NCBI RefSeq assembly: GCF_012396585.1
Contig: NZ_JAAXPR010000003.1
Span: 124,001-188,000 of the forward strand
Reading direction: 5' to 3'
Length of the DNA: 64,000 nt
From: Streptococcus ovuberis
Lineage (GTDB): Bacteria > Bacillota > Bacilli > Lactobacillales > Streptococcaceae
The translations under genes and the position numbers were made by a program. The notes under the pieces were generated by a model. That model was not told where the DNA came from and searched no databases. It worked only from the letters and a program-made list of their open reading frames with translations. Within the stretch, counting starts at the first letter, position 1; each line of letters starts with the position of its first letter. Positions 1-10,100 of this stretch are shown here, one piece after another.

Positions 1-465
1 AAATAGCGCAGCTATAATCTGGTGCAGAATCCCACCCAGAAAACCACCTCCAACAAAGTAAGTGACCTTAAACTGGCCTAAATCTCGCATCAAGTGAGAG
101 AGAGCAGTAGATAAAGCATCCACCTTAGCATTTTCTAGAGCAAAAAAGGTCTGATACCCTAAGGCTAAACCTATAAAAGCAATGAGAAATCCCCAAAAAA
201 TATGCCTGTTTTGACGAAGCCATTTAAACCCAAAAAGGTAAAAAATGATGCCTGCGATGGCCAGATAAGCCAGGCTACCTACCACCAGACGAATCAGATT
301 ATAAAGAGTAACTCCAACAGCTCCTAAACGAGCCGCAGCAAAAAGCAATAGGAGAGTCAAAACCAAGCTAAAAATCATCCGATTAATCGCCGCTTGCCTG
401 GCCTGCTCAGCCTTGCTAGGACGGCGAGTCGTTTTGCCCTTTTGACTTGTTTTTTTCTTTGCCAT
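1..465 (-). CDS. ftsK: DNA translocase FtsK, N-terminal membrane part (partial)
   Basis: This gene runs off the left edge, so only the first 155 codons are present. The start is ATG behind an AGGAAA ribosome site. The translation opens with a Lys/Arg-rich stretch (MAKKKTSQKGKTTRRPSK) followed by several hydrophobic membrane segments, the layout of the FtsK/SpoIIIE N-terminus that anchors the translocase at the division septum. FtsK pumps chromosomal DNA through the closing septum by means of a C-terminal ATPase motor, which lies outside the window. The assignment rests on the basic N-terminus and clustered helices, so it is likely but not proven. Confidence 0.72.
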   Translation of the reverse strand, partial: MAKKKTSQKGKTTRRPSKAEQARQAAINRMIFSLVLTLLLLFAAARLGAVGVTLYNLIRLVVGSLAYLAIAGIIFYLFGFKWLRQNRHIFWGFLIAFIGLALGYQTFFALENAKVDALSTALSHLMRDLGQFKVTYFVGGGFLGGILHQIIAALF

Positions 466-486
466 TTTTCTTTTTTCCTGTATCTC

Positions 487-1011
487 TTAAAATTTCTTCT
501 TAGGATGCCGGTCAATCACTGCTTGGTTAGCAACCAGCGTTTCCTGCCCTTTAGGAGTCAAAGAATAGCCTCTAACGGCGAAATATTGGCCTAATTCCTC
601 TTCTGTCAAGACCGTTTTCAGGCAACAATCCAGTTCCGAGCTCTTTAACTTAGATAGTCCTCTAACTTCTTTTTCTTTCAAAATCGCCTTCTTGCTGGCT
701 GCATTGATATGAACCAAAGAAGCATAAGCTGAATCCACCTCTACATAACCATTTCCTACTAGCTGTTGCAGATGTGACTCCCCATTGATCCCATAGGTGT
801 ATTCCAAGTATTTAGGCATGACACTCTCTGTTGTGAAGGTCCCAAAAGCAACTCGCCACAAGAGAATAATATCCCCAGCTAACAAGCCATCTCCTAAATC
901 TTCCATATTCTTTCGTGGAACCGGCTTAAAGCCTGGCTCATCTAAATCCTCTCTTCCAGCAGAAATATAAGGAAAGTTAGGATAGTCAGCATAGAGCTCT
1001 TTTTTATTCAT
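487..1011 (-). CDS. Conserved hypothetical protein (about 174 aa)
   Basis: I do not recognise a family. The protein is soluble, with no signal peptide or membrane segment, and mixes acidic and basic stretches (YADYPNFPY, SKLKSSELDCC, ending RHPKKKF). I chose the ATG that gives MNKKELYADYP; a TTG 21 bases upstream is in frame but has a poorly spaced ribosome site. A TATAAT -10-like sequence lies just upstream. It precedes ftsK on the same strand with a gap of about 20 bases, so the two are probably co-transcribed. The function is unknown. Confidence 0.6.
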   Translation of the reverse strand: MNKKELYADYPNFPYISAGREDLDEPGFKPVPRKNMEDLGDGLLAGDIILLWRVAFGTFTTESVMPKYLEYTYGINGESHLQQLVGNGYVEVDSAYASLVHINAASKKAILKEKEVRGLSKLKSSELDCCLKTVLTEEELGQYFAVRGYSLTPKGQETLVANQAVIDRHPKKKF

Positions 1012-1377
1012 GACAGCATTAGGTCCCTTCAAACAACATTTTATTTCTCCATTATACCACAGTTAAGAAGCTGGTAACAATTTTATCGTTTTCCCTCACA
1101 GCCTACGAATAGAATTTTTTCCACTGTCGGAGGATAACCTAAGCCTTGGGAATCAAAGAATCACGGGATGAGAACACCCACGATGGCAAAAAGTCATTCA
1201 GAATGAACACTCTTACTTTACCAGCTACCTATCGCAAAACACCTCCTTATACCTGCAAAAATCCCCCAGAAAAGCCTTGCCATCTAGCCCCTAGCAGCAA
1301 AATCGTTATCATTTACAGTTGGTGTTGAAATTGATTTATGGTAGAATAAAAGCTATAAAGAATTAGAAAGGTTTTCT
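1012..1377. other. Intergenic region between divergent genes
   Basis: It holds the leftward promoter of the hypothetical gene near its left end and, at its right end, an extended -10 (TGGTAGAAT, about 1336-1344) for the rotamase lipoprotein. I see nothing else that can be supported. Confidence 0.4.
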
Positions 1378-2160
1378 ATGAAAAAAGTAATCCTATACAG
1401 TTTGTTAAGCACACTCCTTTTAACAGCTTGCTCTTCCAAGCAAGAAACGTCTCAAGAAACAGCCACTTCGCAAACAACCACGTCTTCCGAGAGCAATCCT
1501 TTGGCAGAAGCTTATCAAAAAGCGCTCAAATCTGATGCTAGTGCCTTTCCACAGCTTTCTGAGGCAGTCGCAGATAATGAAGCTCAAGTCCTTATGCATA
1601 CGAGCGCTGGCGATATCACCATCAAACTTTTCCCTGAATACGCCCCGCTAGCCGTTGAAAATTTTCTTACCCATGCCAAGGAAGGTTACTATGATGGGGT
1701 TATTTTCCACCGTGTGATTCAAGGATTCATGATTCAAGGAGGAGATCCTCTTGGCAAGGGAACTGGTGGCGAATCCATCTGGGCTGGCAAAGACGAAACA
1801 ATTGATTCTGGAAATGGGTTTAAAAATGAAATCACCCCCTTCCTCTATAACCTAAGAGGCGCCCTTGCCATGGCTAATGCCGGCGCAGATACCAATGGTA
1901 GTCAATTTTTTATCAATCAAAACAAGCAGGATCAAACCCAGCAAATTCCAGCAGACGTCTTTCCAAAACCGATTTTTGAAGCCTATAAAAATGGTGGTAA
2001 CCCAACTCTGGATGCTTCCTATACTGTTTTTGGCCAGGTAACTAAAGGCATGGAGGTGGTTGACCAAATCGCTGCTGTAGAAACAGATGAGGCCGATAAG
2101 CCTAAAACAGATATTACCATCACAAGTATTGAAATCCTCAAAGACTACACCTTCAAATAA
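1378..2160 (+). CDS. slrA: Cyclophilin-type peptidyl-prolyl isomerase lipoprotein
   Basis: The product is a 260-aa lipoprotein: MKK, a hydrophobic core and the lipobox LLTAC put the lipidated Cys at residue 18. A Ser/Thr-rich linker follows (about 19-40), then a full cyclophilin domain (about 70-258) with the family landmarks FHRVIQGFMIQGGD, GALAMANAG and NGSQFFI. It should catalyse cis-trans isomerisation of prolyl bonds in proteins outside the membrane. Streptococcus pneumoniae SlrA has the same architecture and length, hence the symbol. It stands alone, with an AAGG-type ribosome site and an extended -10 upstream. Confidence 0.88.
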   Translation: MKKVILYSLLSTLLLTACSSKQETSQETATSQTTTSSESNPLAEAYQKALKSDASAFPQLSEAVADNEAQVLMHTSAGDITIKLFPEYAPLAVENFLTHAKEGYYDGVIFHRVIQGFMIQGGDPLGKGTGGESIWAGKDETIDSGNGFKNEITPFLYNLRGALAMANAGADTNGSQFFINQNKQDQTQQIPADVFPKPIFEAYKNGGNPTLDASYTVFGQVTKGMEVVDQIAAVETDEADKPKTDITITSIEILKDYTFK

Positions 2161-2536
2161 GAAGCTTAACCATTAGGACCTACCTCAGTAGGAAACCTGC
2201 CAGAATGGTTCTAAGCATAACCTCAAAACGAGACACTGCTAAACTATCTGGCAAGAATAACAACATTTCCCAGATCCAGATAGTCGCTGTTGATTTTAAG
2301 GACAATTGACTATTGATTAACTGCTAAAAACGGTGTTAAACCTATATCCATATCTATCCTATCCCTTGCCTGCTTCTTTGTCAGATTGTCGAGTTATACG
2401 CCGGTATAACTGTAAAAAACTGCCTACAAGAAAACAAAAAGCAATGTCCTCTAACTAAATCATCTTTATGGATACAAGGTCTTAATTGTTCTTCGCTTCA
2501 CGGACGTCTAAAACAAACGAAAGTCGAATACCCCCC
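2161..2536. other. Intergenic region with a short palindrome
   Basis: There is no gene. The one clear structure is the inverted repeat GTTATAC-GCCG-GTATAAC at 2393-2410, which could be an operator or chance. No confident promoter for the downstream gene was found. Confidence 0.35.
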
Positions 2537-3589
2537 ATGAAAAAATCTTTCTTATTTCTCATCTTAGCCCTCATCGGACTTATCGCAGGCTTCTTCTTCA
2601 TCCTGCCTGGTACAAGCTTTAAGCAAGATAACGGGACTAATACTAATGCCGCAAACCAAGACAAAGAGGATTTCTATCAAGATTTGAAAGAAAACTATCC
2701 TGACATTTACCAAATGCTTCCCGAAGATGATAAAGCATCCTTCGTCATCCCGGGTTTATTAGAGACTGAAACACTTGTCTCCAATGGCGATGAGAAGGGC
2801 AAGGTCAAAACAGCTAGAGATATGACACCTCAAGGTCTGAGTTTCGTTGGAGACTATATTATCATTTCCGCCTACAGTAAGGGTAAGGAACTCAATTCTG
2901 TCCTATGGGTCATTGAAAAACAGAGTGGTGAATTCCTTAAAACCATTGTTTTACCAACCATCAGCCATGTGGGTGGAATGGCCTACGATACCGAGCATCA
3001 GCGCCTTTGGATCACGACAACAGATGAAGAGTCCACTTCTCAAATTTCAGCCCTCAATCTCCAAACAGTGCTAGACGATGACTTTAAGCAAAGCAAAGAG
3101 GCCATCAGCTTTGACTACCAAATAAACTTGGAAGACATCTCTGGTTCATCCTACATGACCTATCACAATCAAGCCTTATTTGTTGGTTATTTTGATAAAG
3201 ATGACAAAGGGCACATTGGCTATTACAAATTAGACGACAATGGTTTTCCTCAAAAAGACCAGAATAAGGCTACCGCTGTTTTCGACACGCCTGAACAAAT
3301 TCAAGGTATAGCTATTATCAAAGATAAAGTGATTTTTTCCCAGTCCTACGGCAATAAAGACTCTAAGTTACTGGTCTTTAACAATCCTGGTATCGAGAAT
3401 TGGAAGCATTTCACAGAAAACAGCGATCAATTTATTCAGCAGTACACTACACCTGCCTATATGCAACAAGTCTTTGCGAATGGAGACGAGCTCTATCTCC
3501 TCTTCGAATCCTCGGCAACCCAGTATCGTCTTAATCCATCGGTGGAGTCAACTGATCGGGTTATTGCCATTACTTTGCCAGAAAAATAA
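2537..3589 (+). CDS. Membrane-anchored beta-propeller-like extracellular protein
   Basis: This 350-aa protein starts MKKSFLFLILALIGLIAGF, a signal anchor that should place the rest outside the cell. The outer part shows repeated strand-turn units (QGLSFVGDYIIISAY, GGMAYDTEHQRLWITT, IQGIAIIKDKVIFSQSY) typical of beta-propeller proteins of the NHL/YncE type. No catalytic motif is seen, so binding or scaffolding is the likeliest role. An upstream in-frame TTG would add 17 residues before the anchor and I rejected it; the ATG used has no clear Shine-Dalgarno sequence, which is odd. A terminator lies about 150 bases downstream. Confidence 0.7.
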   Translation: MKKSFLFLILALIGLIAGFFFILPGTSFKQDNGTNTNAANQDKEDFYQDLKENYPDIYQMLPEDDKASFVIPGLLETETLVSNGDEKGKVKTARDMTPQGLSFVGDYIIISAYSKGKELNSVLWVIEKQSGEFLKTIVLPTISHVGGMAYDTEHQRLWITTTDEESTSQISALNLQTVLDDDFKQSKEAISFDYQINLEDISGSSYMTYHNQALFVGYFDKDDKGHIGYYKLDDNGFPQKDQNKATAVFDTPEQIQGIAIIKDKVIFSQSYGNKDSKLLVFNNPGIENWKHFTENSDQFIQQYTTPAYMQQVFANGDELYLLFESSATQYRLNPSVESTDRVIAITLPEK

Positions 3590-3741
3590 GATTTCGTCGC
3601 TAGGAATGAAGACGACAAGAAACAGGAGATGCTACAAGCAGCATCAAAAACTACCTGAACACTCTTATGAGGAAACGGACCACTCTGATTCCTTAGCTAG
3701 AAAGACCCTATCTTCCGTTAAAATACCTATTTCATCCAACC

Positions 3742-3779
3742 AAAAGACATTCCCTATTGTCATAAGGAATGTCTTTTTT
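3742..3779 (+). terminator. Strong intrinsic terminator, possibly bidirectional
   Basis: A perfect 12-bp stem (AAAAGACATTCC pairing with GGAATGTCTTTT) closes a 12-base loop and is followed by a T run on the plus strand. It ends the beta-propeller gene and lies just past the stop of pgi on the other strand, where it could also act. Confidence 0.85.
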
Positions 3780-3780
3780 C

Positions 3781-5130
3781 TTATAGACGAGCATTTAATT
3801 GCTCAGAAAGTTCTTCATATCCTGGTTTACCAAGAAGGGCAAACATGTTTTGCTTATAGGCTTCTACCCCCGGCTGGTCAAATGGGTTGACCGCATTGAG
3901 ATAGCCAGACAAAGCAATTGCCAATTCAAAGAAGTAGATCACATACCCTAAAGAGAAGGCATCTTGCTCAGGAAGAGTCACATAAAGGTTTGGCACTCCT
4001 CCATCTGTATGGGCTAGCAAAACTCCGTCTGTAGCTTTCTTATTGACAAAATCCACATCCTTGCCTTGGATATAACCTAAACCATCCAGATCTTCTGCAA
4101 ATTCAGGGATAATCACATTGCGCCGTGGGCGGTCAATCCGCACAACTGTCTCAAAGAGATTACGATTGCCCTCTTGGATAAATTGTCCTAGGGAATGCAA
4201 GTCCGTTGAGAAGTTAGCAGAAGACGGGTAAATGCCTTTTTGGTCCTTACCTTCTGACTCCCCAGCTAATTGCTTCCACCACTCGCTAAAGTATTGAAGA
4301 GACGGCTCATAGTTTACCAAGATTTCAGTCACATAGCCCTTGCGGTAGAGAATGTTACGGATAGCCGCATATTGGTAAGCTTCATTTTCAGAAAGCTTAT
4401 CTGACGTGTAGGTTTTACGCGCTGCGTTGGCACCTTCCATCAAAGCCTTGATGTCTGCACCTGATGCTGCAATCGGCAAAAGTCCAACCGCAGTCAATAC
4501 TGAGAATCGACCACCGACATCATCTGGAACCACAAAGGTCTGCCAGTTATTGGCATCTGCTTCAACCTTAACCGCTCCCTTAGCACGATCTGTCGTCGCA
4601 TAGATCCGTTTATTGGCCTCTTCCTGACCATATTTTTTCACCAAGAGTTCCTTAAAGACACGGAAAGCAATAGCTGGTTCAGTTGTGGTTCCAGACTTAG
4701 AAATAACATTGACTGAGAAGTCCTTATCCTCAACATACTCAACCAAGTCCGCTAAATAGCTAGCCGAAATAGAATTCCCAGCATAGAGGATTTGCGGTGC
4801 TTGTCGCTCAGCCTTTGTCTGCAAGTTCGCAAAGTGATTATTCAAGAAATCAATCACCGCACGTGCACCAAGGTAAGACCCTCCGATACCAATCACAACC
4901 AAAACATCGCTGTCTGATTTGATTTGCTCAGCCGCAGCTAAAATACGGTCAAACTCTTCCTTGTCATAGTTTTCTGGCAAATCTAGCCATCCTAGGAAAT
5001 CACTCCCTGGGCCAGTCTTTTCTCTCAAGAGCTTGTCAGCAGCACTGACCTGACTCTGCATATAGTCTAACTCGTGCGCTCCCATATACTGATCTAGAAT
5101 CGCTGAATAGTTAAATGTAATATGTGCCAA
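3781..5130 (-). CDS. pgi: Glucose-6-phosphate isomerase
   Basis: This 449-aa enzyme interconverts glucose 6-phosphate and fructose 6-phosphate at the head of glycolysis in the cytoplasm. Family landmarks are clear: [14 protein letters not shown], the phosphate-binding [25 protein letters not shown], and the C-terminal region around [12 protein letters not shown]. Length is normal for Firmicutes. I chose the TTG start that gives (M)AHITFNYS because GGAGG sits 8 bases before it; the longer reading would start inside that ribosome site. A sigma-A promoter precedes it and it appears to be a single-gene unit. Confidence 0.97.
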   Translation of the reverse strand: MAHITFNYSAILDQYMGAHELDYMQSQVSAADKLLREKTGPGSDFLGWLDLPENYDKEEFDRILAAAEQIKSDSDVLVVIGIGGSYLGARAVIDFLNNHFANLQTKAERQAPQILYAGNSISASYLADLVEYVEDKDFSVNVISKSGTTTEPAIAFRVFKELLVKKYGQEEANKRIYATTDRAKGAVKVEADANNWQTFVVPDDVGGRFSVLTAVGLLPIAASGADIKALMEGANAARKTYTSDKLSENEAYQYAAIRNILYRKGYVTEILVNYEPSLQYFSEWWKQLAGESEGKDQKGIYPSSANFSTDLHSLGQFIQEGNRNLFETVVRIDRPRRNVIIPEFAEDLDGLGYIQGKDVDFVNKKATDGVLLAHTDGGVPNLYVTLPEQDAFSLGYVIYFFELAIALSGYLNAVNPFDQPGVEAYKQNMFALLGKPGYEELSEQLNARL

Positions 5131-5163
5131 TTCACAGTCCTCCAAATATCTTGTTCGCTTCTT

Positions 5164-5192
5164 ATCATACCGTTTTATGACTTTTTTTTCAA
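5164..5192 (-). promoter_or_regulatory. Promoter of pgi (TTGAAA-17-TATGAT)
   Basis: On the minus strand TTGAAA and TATGAT are separated by 17 bases and lie about 35 bases before the pgi start. It is a near-consensus housekeeping promoter. Confidence 0.75.
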
Positions 5193-5284
5193 TCTTTTTT
5201 CTTTAATTTCATCAAAAATTACCTTTTGGGAGACACTTGCTCGCCTCTTTTTTAGATGACTTGTAGCCACTTTTAGGCCATCAA

Positions 5285-5315
5285 GAAAAAAGCCAAGGCA
5301 TAAGCCCTGACCTTT
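5285..5315 (-). terminator. Terminator of the rpsF-ssb-rpsR operon
   Basis: Read on the minus strand, a GC-rich stem with one bulge (AAAGGTCAGGGC / GCCTTGGCTTT) closes a 4-base loop and is followed by T6. It lies a few bases after the rpsR stop. Confidence 0.8.
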
Positions 5316-5320
5316 ATTCA

Positions 5321-5560
5321 TTAGTCTTCGTTTACGAATGGCATCAAAGCCATTACACGTGCACGTTTGATTGCTGTTGTTACTTTGCGTTGGTTCTTCG
5401 CTGAAGTACCAGTTACGCGACGTGGTAAGATTTTTCCACGCTCAGATACGAAACGGCTAAGCAATTCAGTATCTTTGTAATCAACGTATTCAATTTTGTT
5501 AGCTGCGATATAGTCAACTTTCTTACGGCGCTTGAAGCTGCCACGACGTTGTTGAGCCAT
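5321..5560 (-). CDS. rpsR: 30S ribosomal protein S18
   Basis: The 79-aa protein matches bacterial S18 over its full length, with landmarks [36 protein letters not shown] and [18 protein letters not shown]. It binds 16S rRNA with S6 in the platform of the small subunit. It is the last gene of the operon, 110 bases after ssb and directly before the terminator. The ATG start is preceded by AAAGGAGAAAC. Confidence 0.98.
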   Translation of the reverse strand: MAQQRRGSFKRRKKVDYIAANKIEYVDYKDTELLSRFVSERGKILPRRVTGTSAKNQRKVTTAIKRARVMALMPFVNED

Positions 5561-5670
5561 GTGTTTCTCCTTTATATTATAGTATTAGCATCTGGGAACT
5601 CATCAAAGCTCTAGGCCTTTTCACTTCCCAAGCTTAGTCTGCATCCAGACTGTCTTCATCCAAAGTCACA

Positions 5671-6189
5671 TTAGAATGGTAGATCATCATCTGAGATGTC
5701 CATCGGATTGGTTGTACCAAAAGGACTCTCATCTCGACCAAAGTTTGGTGTTGCGTTTGATTGCGAAGCACCTGACTGGAAACCACCACTAAAGCTGTTG
5801 TCTCCCCCATAGGCATTGCCACCAAAACTATTATTAGATTGGTAACCACCTGACTGGCCTTCACGAGCAGTGCGACTCTCCAAGAGCTGGAAATTTTCTG
5901 CAACTACTTCAGTTACATAAACACGTTGTCCTTGTTGGTTCTCATAGTTGCGAGTCTGAATTCGACCGGTGATACCTACAAGAGCACCTTTTTTAGCCCA
6001 GTTCGCCAAATTTTCAGCTTGCTGACGCCAAATGACAACATTGATAAAATCTGCCTCACGCTCACCATTTTGATTTTTAAAATTGCGGTTAACCGCTAAA
6101 GTAAAAGTCGCAACAGCCTGATTAGAGGGAGTGTAACGGAGTTCTGCATCTTTGGTCATACGACCAACAAGCACTACATTATTAATCAT
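5671..6189 (-). CDS. ssb: Single-stranded DNA-binding protein
   Basis: This 172-aa protein has an N-terminal OB fold (about 1-105: [37 protein letters not shown]), a flexible Gly/Asn/Ser-rich linker, and the acidic tip DISDDDLPF through which SSB recruits replication and repair partners. Length and its position between rpsF and rpsR identify it as the essential housekeeping SSB and not the short competence paralogue. It follows rpsF by 11 bases and is surely co-transcribed with it. Confidence 0.97.
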   Translation of the reverse strand: MINNVVLVGRMTKDAELRYTPSNQAVATFTLAVNRNFKNQNGEREADFINVVIWRQQAENLANWAKKGALVGITGRIQTRNYENQQGQRVYVTEVVAENFQLLESRTAREGQSGGYQSNNSFGGNAYGGDNSFSGGFQSGASQSNATPNFGRDESPFGTTNPMDISDDDLPF

Positions 6190-6200
6190 AGAACACCTGC

Positions 6201-6491
6201 TTAAGCGTCAAGTTTGACAATCATGTGACGAAGAATGTCGCTGTTGATTTTTGATAGACGGTCAAACTCATTAAGAGCCACAGCATCAGTCGCTTCAACA
6301 GTAACGATATGGTACAAACCTTCGCGGAAATCATTGATTTCGTATGCAAGGCGACGTTTTTCCCAAGCCTTAGACTCAACAATAGTAGCACCATTGTCAG
6401 TCAAGATAGAGTCGAAACGTGCGACCAAAGCGTTTTTCGCTTCTTCTTCAATGTTTGGACGAATAATATAAAGAATTTCGTATTTAGCCAT
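6201..6491 (-). CDS. rpsF: 30S ribosomal protein S6
   Basis: The 96-aa protein has standard S6 sequence ([42 protein letters not shown]). It pairs with S18 on the 30S platform. It is the first gene of the rpsF-ssb-rpsR operon, behind an AGGAGG-type ribosome site, a leader of about 70 bases with two hairpins, and a strong promoter. In many bacteria the S6:S18 complex represses this operon through its leader; whether this leader does so is inference. Confidence 0.98.
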   Translation of the reverse strand: MAKYEILYIIRPNIEEEAKNALVARFDSILTDNGATIVESKAWEKRRLAYEINDFREGLYHIVTVEATDAVALNEFDRLSKINSDILRHMIVKLDA

Positions 6492-6504
6492 TGATTTTTC
6501 CTCC

Positions 6505-6553
6505 TTTTGGACTAATGACTCACAGGTACCCTGTGAGTAAGTGAGGTTGTCTC
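6505..6553 (-). promoter_or_regulatory. rpsF leader hairpins
   Basis: The untranslated leader, read on the minus strand, holds a small hairpin (GTGAG/CTCAC) and a perfect 9-bp stem (ACTCACAGG / CCTGTGAGT) with a 3-base loop just before the ribosome site. This position suits autoregulation by S6:S18, but I do not see the conserved CCG boxes of the published motif. Confidence 0.45.
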
Positions 6554-6563
6554 ACAAAACAGT

Positions 6564-6591
6564 ATTATATCATAAAATAAAGATAAATCAA
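6564..6591 (-). promoter_or_regulatory. Promoter of the rpsF operon (TTGATT-16-TATAAT)
   Basis: On the minus strand TTGATT and a perfect TATAAT are 16 bases apart, with a TG extension (TGATATAAT). This fits a strongly expressed ribosomal operon. Confidence 0.8.
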
Positions 6592-7101
6592 GTCTCAGAT
6601 TCCATAAAATCATTCACCGTCTGCAATATTTAAAATCCGAAAAACACTTTTAACCAAACATATCACACTGGGGACTTTCCCTAACCCCTCTCTCGAATTT
6701 TAGAGTTCGGACTGAACTTTAGACAAACAATACACCCAGATTCTTCACGTAGTGTAGCAACTCAACGAAACTCGCAACACAAGGTGAGAAGCTACGAAAA
6801 GAAGGCCTCATTGCCATGCTTCAAAAATCAGATTTCCCCTCACTCCCTCATTTTGAGACAAGAATTTTTGACAATATCTCCCTAGATATTTCTGTCATAA
6901 GAACAATTTGATGACCTTCGAATTGTTAATCAGACCACTATAGATTTCTCCTAGATAATGGCTAATGCTCTTTGAAAATCAAAGTTGTCCATTGTCGACC
7001 CGCTTCGATGAATGCCAGTTCTATCATCAGTCTCGTTTCCTAGGCTAGATTGGTTTCCTTTGAGTATAAATTGCTCTCCAATCCTTAAAACAAAAAGAAT
7101 G
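6592..7101. other. Long intergenic region, no supported gene
   Basis: About 500 bases with no ORF that has both a ribosome site and a plausible composition. Fragments such as GCTCTTTGAAAATCAAAG (about 6966-6983) faintly recall streptococcal BOX-type repeats, but the match is too poor to call. Confidence 0.3.
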
Positions 7102-7130
7102 AGGAGGTTGGGATATTTCCCCAGCCTCCT
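7091..7130 (-). terminator. Terminator of apuA
   Basis: On the minus strand an 11-bp stem with one G-T pair (AGGAGGCTGGG / CCCAACCTCCT) is followed by a T-rich stretch, about 60 bases after the apuA stop. Confidence 0.75.
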
Positions 7131-7191
7131 AATCCAATATCCAATTACAGCCATTCCTATTACGTTAGCGAAGTGTGTATCAAGGCCGTTG

Positions 7192-10100
7192 TTAAGAACA
7201 AGATTCTTCTGACTTTTTCTTTACTCCCTGTGTCGCAAGTGCCATCCCTAGGCCAGCTAAACCGAAACCTACGAGGGCTAAGTCACTAGCAACTTCACCG
7301 GTGGCTGGTAGGCTTGAATTAGCGATACTTGTCGCTACGATTGATTTCTGTACGGAGCCATCTTGGAAATCCGATATGTCCGATTCAGTCGTAATCTCCT
7401 TAATGCCCTTCACTAGGATACGAGGTTGATCACCAACAACTGTCTCTGACACCAACCTTGTAGACACTACTTTTCCGTCGACCACTAAGTCTTGATAAAT
7501 AGAAACCAATTTGCCTGCTCGCCCTTCTTGAAGAAGGTAGGATTGCCCAATTGGCAGACTCTCATCGTAACGAACTTCCTCCTTAATAGCAAGTTCTTTC
7601 TCGATTCTACGTTCCATGGTGATAACGTTCAGCTTAGGTTTTTCTTCTTCCAGAGGTGCTACATCTGGCACTTGAGAACCGAGATAAGGTATGCGAATGA
7701 CTGTTGCAGTTAAAGGAGCAAGGATAACTGCTTTATCCGTCAAGTTGACCCCGACCAATTCTGACAGAGCTTTAGTACCTGCACGTTGACCATCAACGAG
7801 AACTTCCCCCTTAAGCAAAGCCTTATAGCTATCTGTCAGAACAAATTTCCGCTCCTTACTATCTGCATTGACAAAGATAGCATAAAGGTCACCGTTACTG
7901 GCAACAGCTTGATAGGCAATCACCACGTCGTCTTGAGCGATGCCGTGTTGACCTGGGATAGAAATCAGGCTGACTCTCTTGTCAACATCCTCTTTTGTTG
8001 GTATACGAAAGGCATCTGTCGACTTACGCAATTCAATCAATCCTTTGGTAAAGGCTACCGTATTAACATTTTCTGGGTAGAGCTGACTATCTGTTGCCTT
8101 AGCCCAGTCAAACTTATTGACTGCATCTGAAGCATCATAAGAATCATGAATAAAGTACGGATAGTCAAACGGTGTCCCGTCTACCGTCGTTAACAGATGA
8201 GCCTTGTTCGGTACCTGATCTTCTGAAACAGGAACCTTATAGTCTGGGTGTCGGAATTGTTTGGTCCGTCCGTATTCTTGACCAGAGTGGATAAACGGTG
8301 TCCCTTGAGAAGTTAATATGAGCAAGTTACCTAAACGCTGACGACGATGAATTTCAGCATTATTCTCTGTTATAGATGGGTCTTTTTTGATTGACTGAGC
8401 AATAATATCAAAGAGCGTCAAATTGTCATGAGCCGCAATGTATTGAATAACATCTCCTGGATCGTCCGCCAAGAAATTACTTGGTTGAGCCTTAATATTG
8501 TTAAAGATACTTTCCACATTCTTAGGACCACCTGTAATGAAGGCTGGTTGACCTTCATTGGGATAGCCTGATTTGAGGAGATTGCGGATATCATCTGAGA
8601 AAACGGCAACCGTATCTGTCGAACTCATCCAATCCTGATCAGCAGGCTTCACTGGCTGATTAGCATCCCCTGCAAAGGTTCTCCACCCCTCACCAAGCAT
8701 CAAGATATTAGGGTTAAGTTTCTGAGCTTCTTTAAAGGCTGTCTCAATAGATGCCGCATCATGGTCTCCCATCATATCAAAGCGGAAACCATCCACCTTA
8801 AATTCATCAACAAAATATTTGATCGAATCCACCAGGACACGACGGCTCATGTGGTGAGTCGTCCCTAAACGTCCTCCACCAAAGCTGGTTTTAGCTGTCC
8901 CATCTACTTCCATAAAATGGTAATAATTCGGCTCTAAGTCCTCAAACAGGAATGTCTTGGCTGTATGGTTATAAACCACATCCAGAATAACACCCATTCC
9001 TTGTTTATGAATTTCATTGACAAGGTTTTTAAATTCTTCAATGCGTTTCAGCGGATTACTAGGATCAGTCGAATACATGCCCGTCAAGGCAAAGTAGCTC
9101 TGCGGATCATAGCCCCAGTTGTAGTTACTATTGCTAGAGGCATAATCGTTCATTCGCTCTGCATTTTTCAACTCATTAACATAATAGTAACTCATAACTG
9201 GAAGTAACTGAATATGAGTCACTCCTAAATCCTTAAGGTATTTCAACCGTTCTGCGAAGGCTGTAAAAGTTCCAAACTGAGACTTCAATTCATCTGAAAT
9301 GGCCGGATCGGATGTGAAATCACGAACATGGGCTTCATAAATAATCGCATCTTCACGTTGCTTGAAGTTTGGAATACTTGCATAATCTAAGTCACTTGGA
9401 CCAGCTTCCTTAGGATCTACAATGGCTGCCTTGGCCACGCGCTCAGAAGGAGCTGTTTCTGCCAGATTACTGTTCCAGGCAGCCAGAGATTTAGCATACG
9501 GATCTAGCACAAGAACTGGTTGGCCATCGCGAACAATTTCATAATGGTAATAGTAACCACGATAGTCCTCTATCCCTAAGCCTGATTGTTCATTTAGGGT
9601 AAGATCCCATTGCCCCTTATCCCCTTTAGTCATAGCCAATTTACCAACCACATTGGTAGGTTCTTTTTTGTCATACAGGACTAGAGAGACTTGCTCTGCA
9701 CTCGGTGACCAAAGGGTCATGTCCACTATCCGACCAGATTGACGAACGCGGGCACCCAGCTCACCATCGTAGGCATAGAGTTCATCCTTCAACTGCCAGC
9801 CCATTCTTGTTGTGAAGCTGTCATTCCCATACTTTACGGTATAGCCTGCATTCTCTCGGTTGAAGTCTCCCATCACCTTCACTTTATTGCTGGCAGCATC
9901 CAAAACAAGGTCTTTTATTTCGACTACTTGCCCGTTTTTATCTGTTACGGTTAATTTCTCTAGGATGCTGTCCTTATCTGTTCCTTCCAAGGTTGTGAAG
10001 GTTGCTTCTAGGGCTGTTAAGCTAGTGTGGGATGCTCCCGCCATACGAACATTATTGACAAAATAAGGATTGGTATAGACGGTCGCATCATCATCCCGAA

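Noticed and set aside
6961-7075. BOX repeat
   Set aside because: Only short stretches resemble boxA; no boxB/boxC order can be made out.
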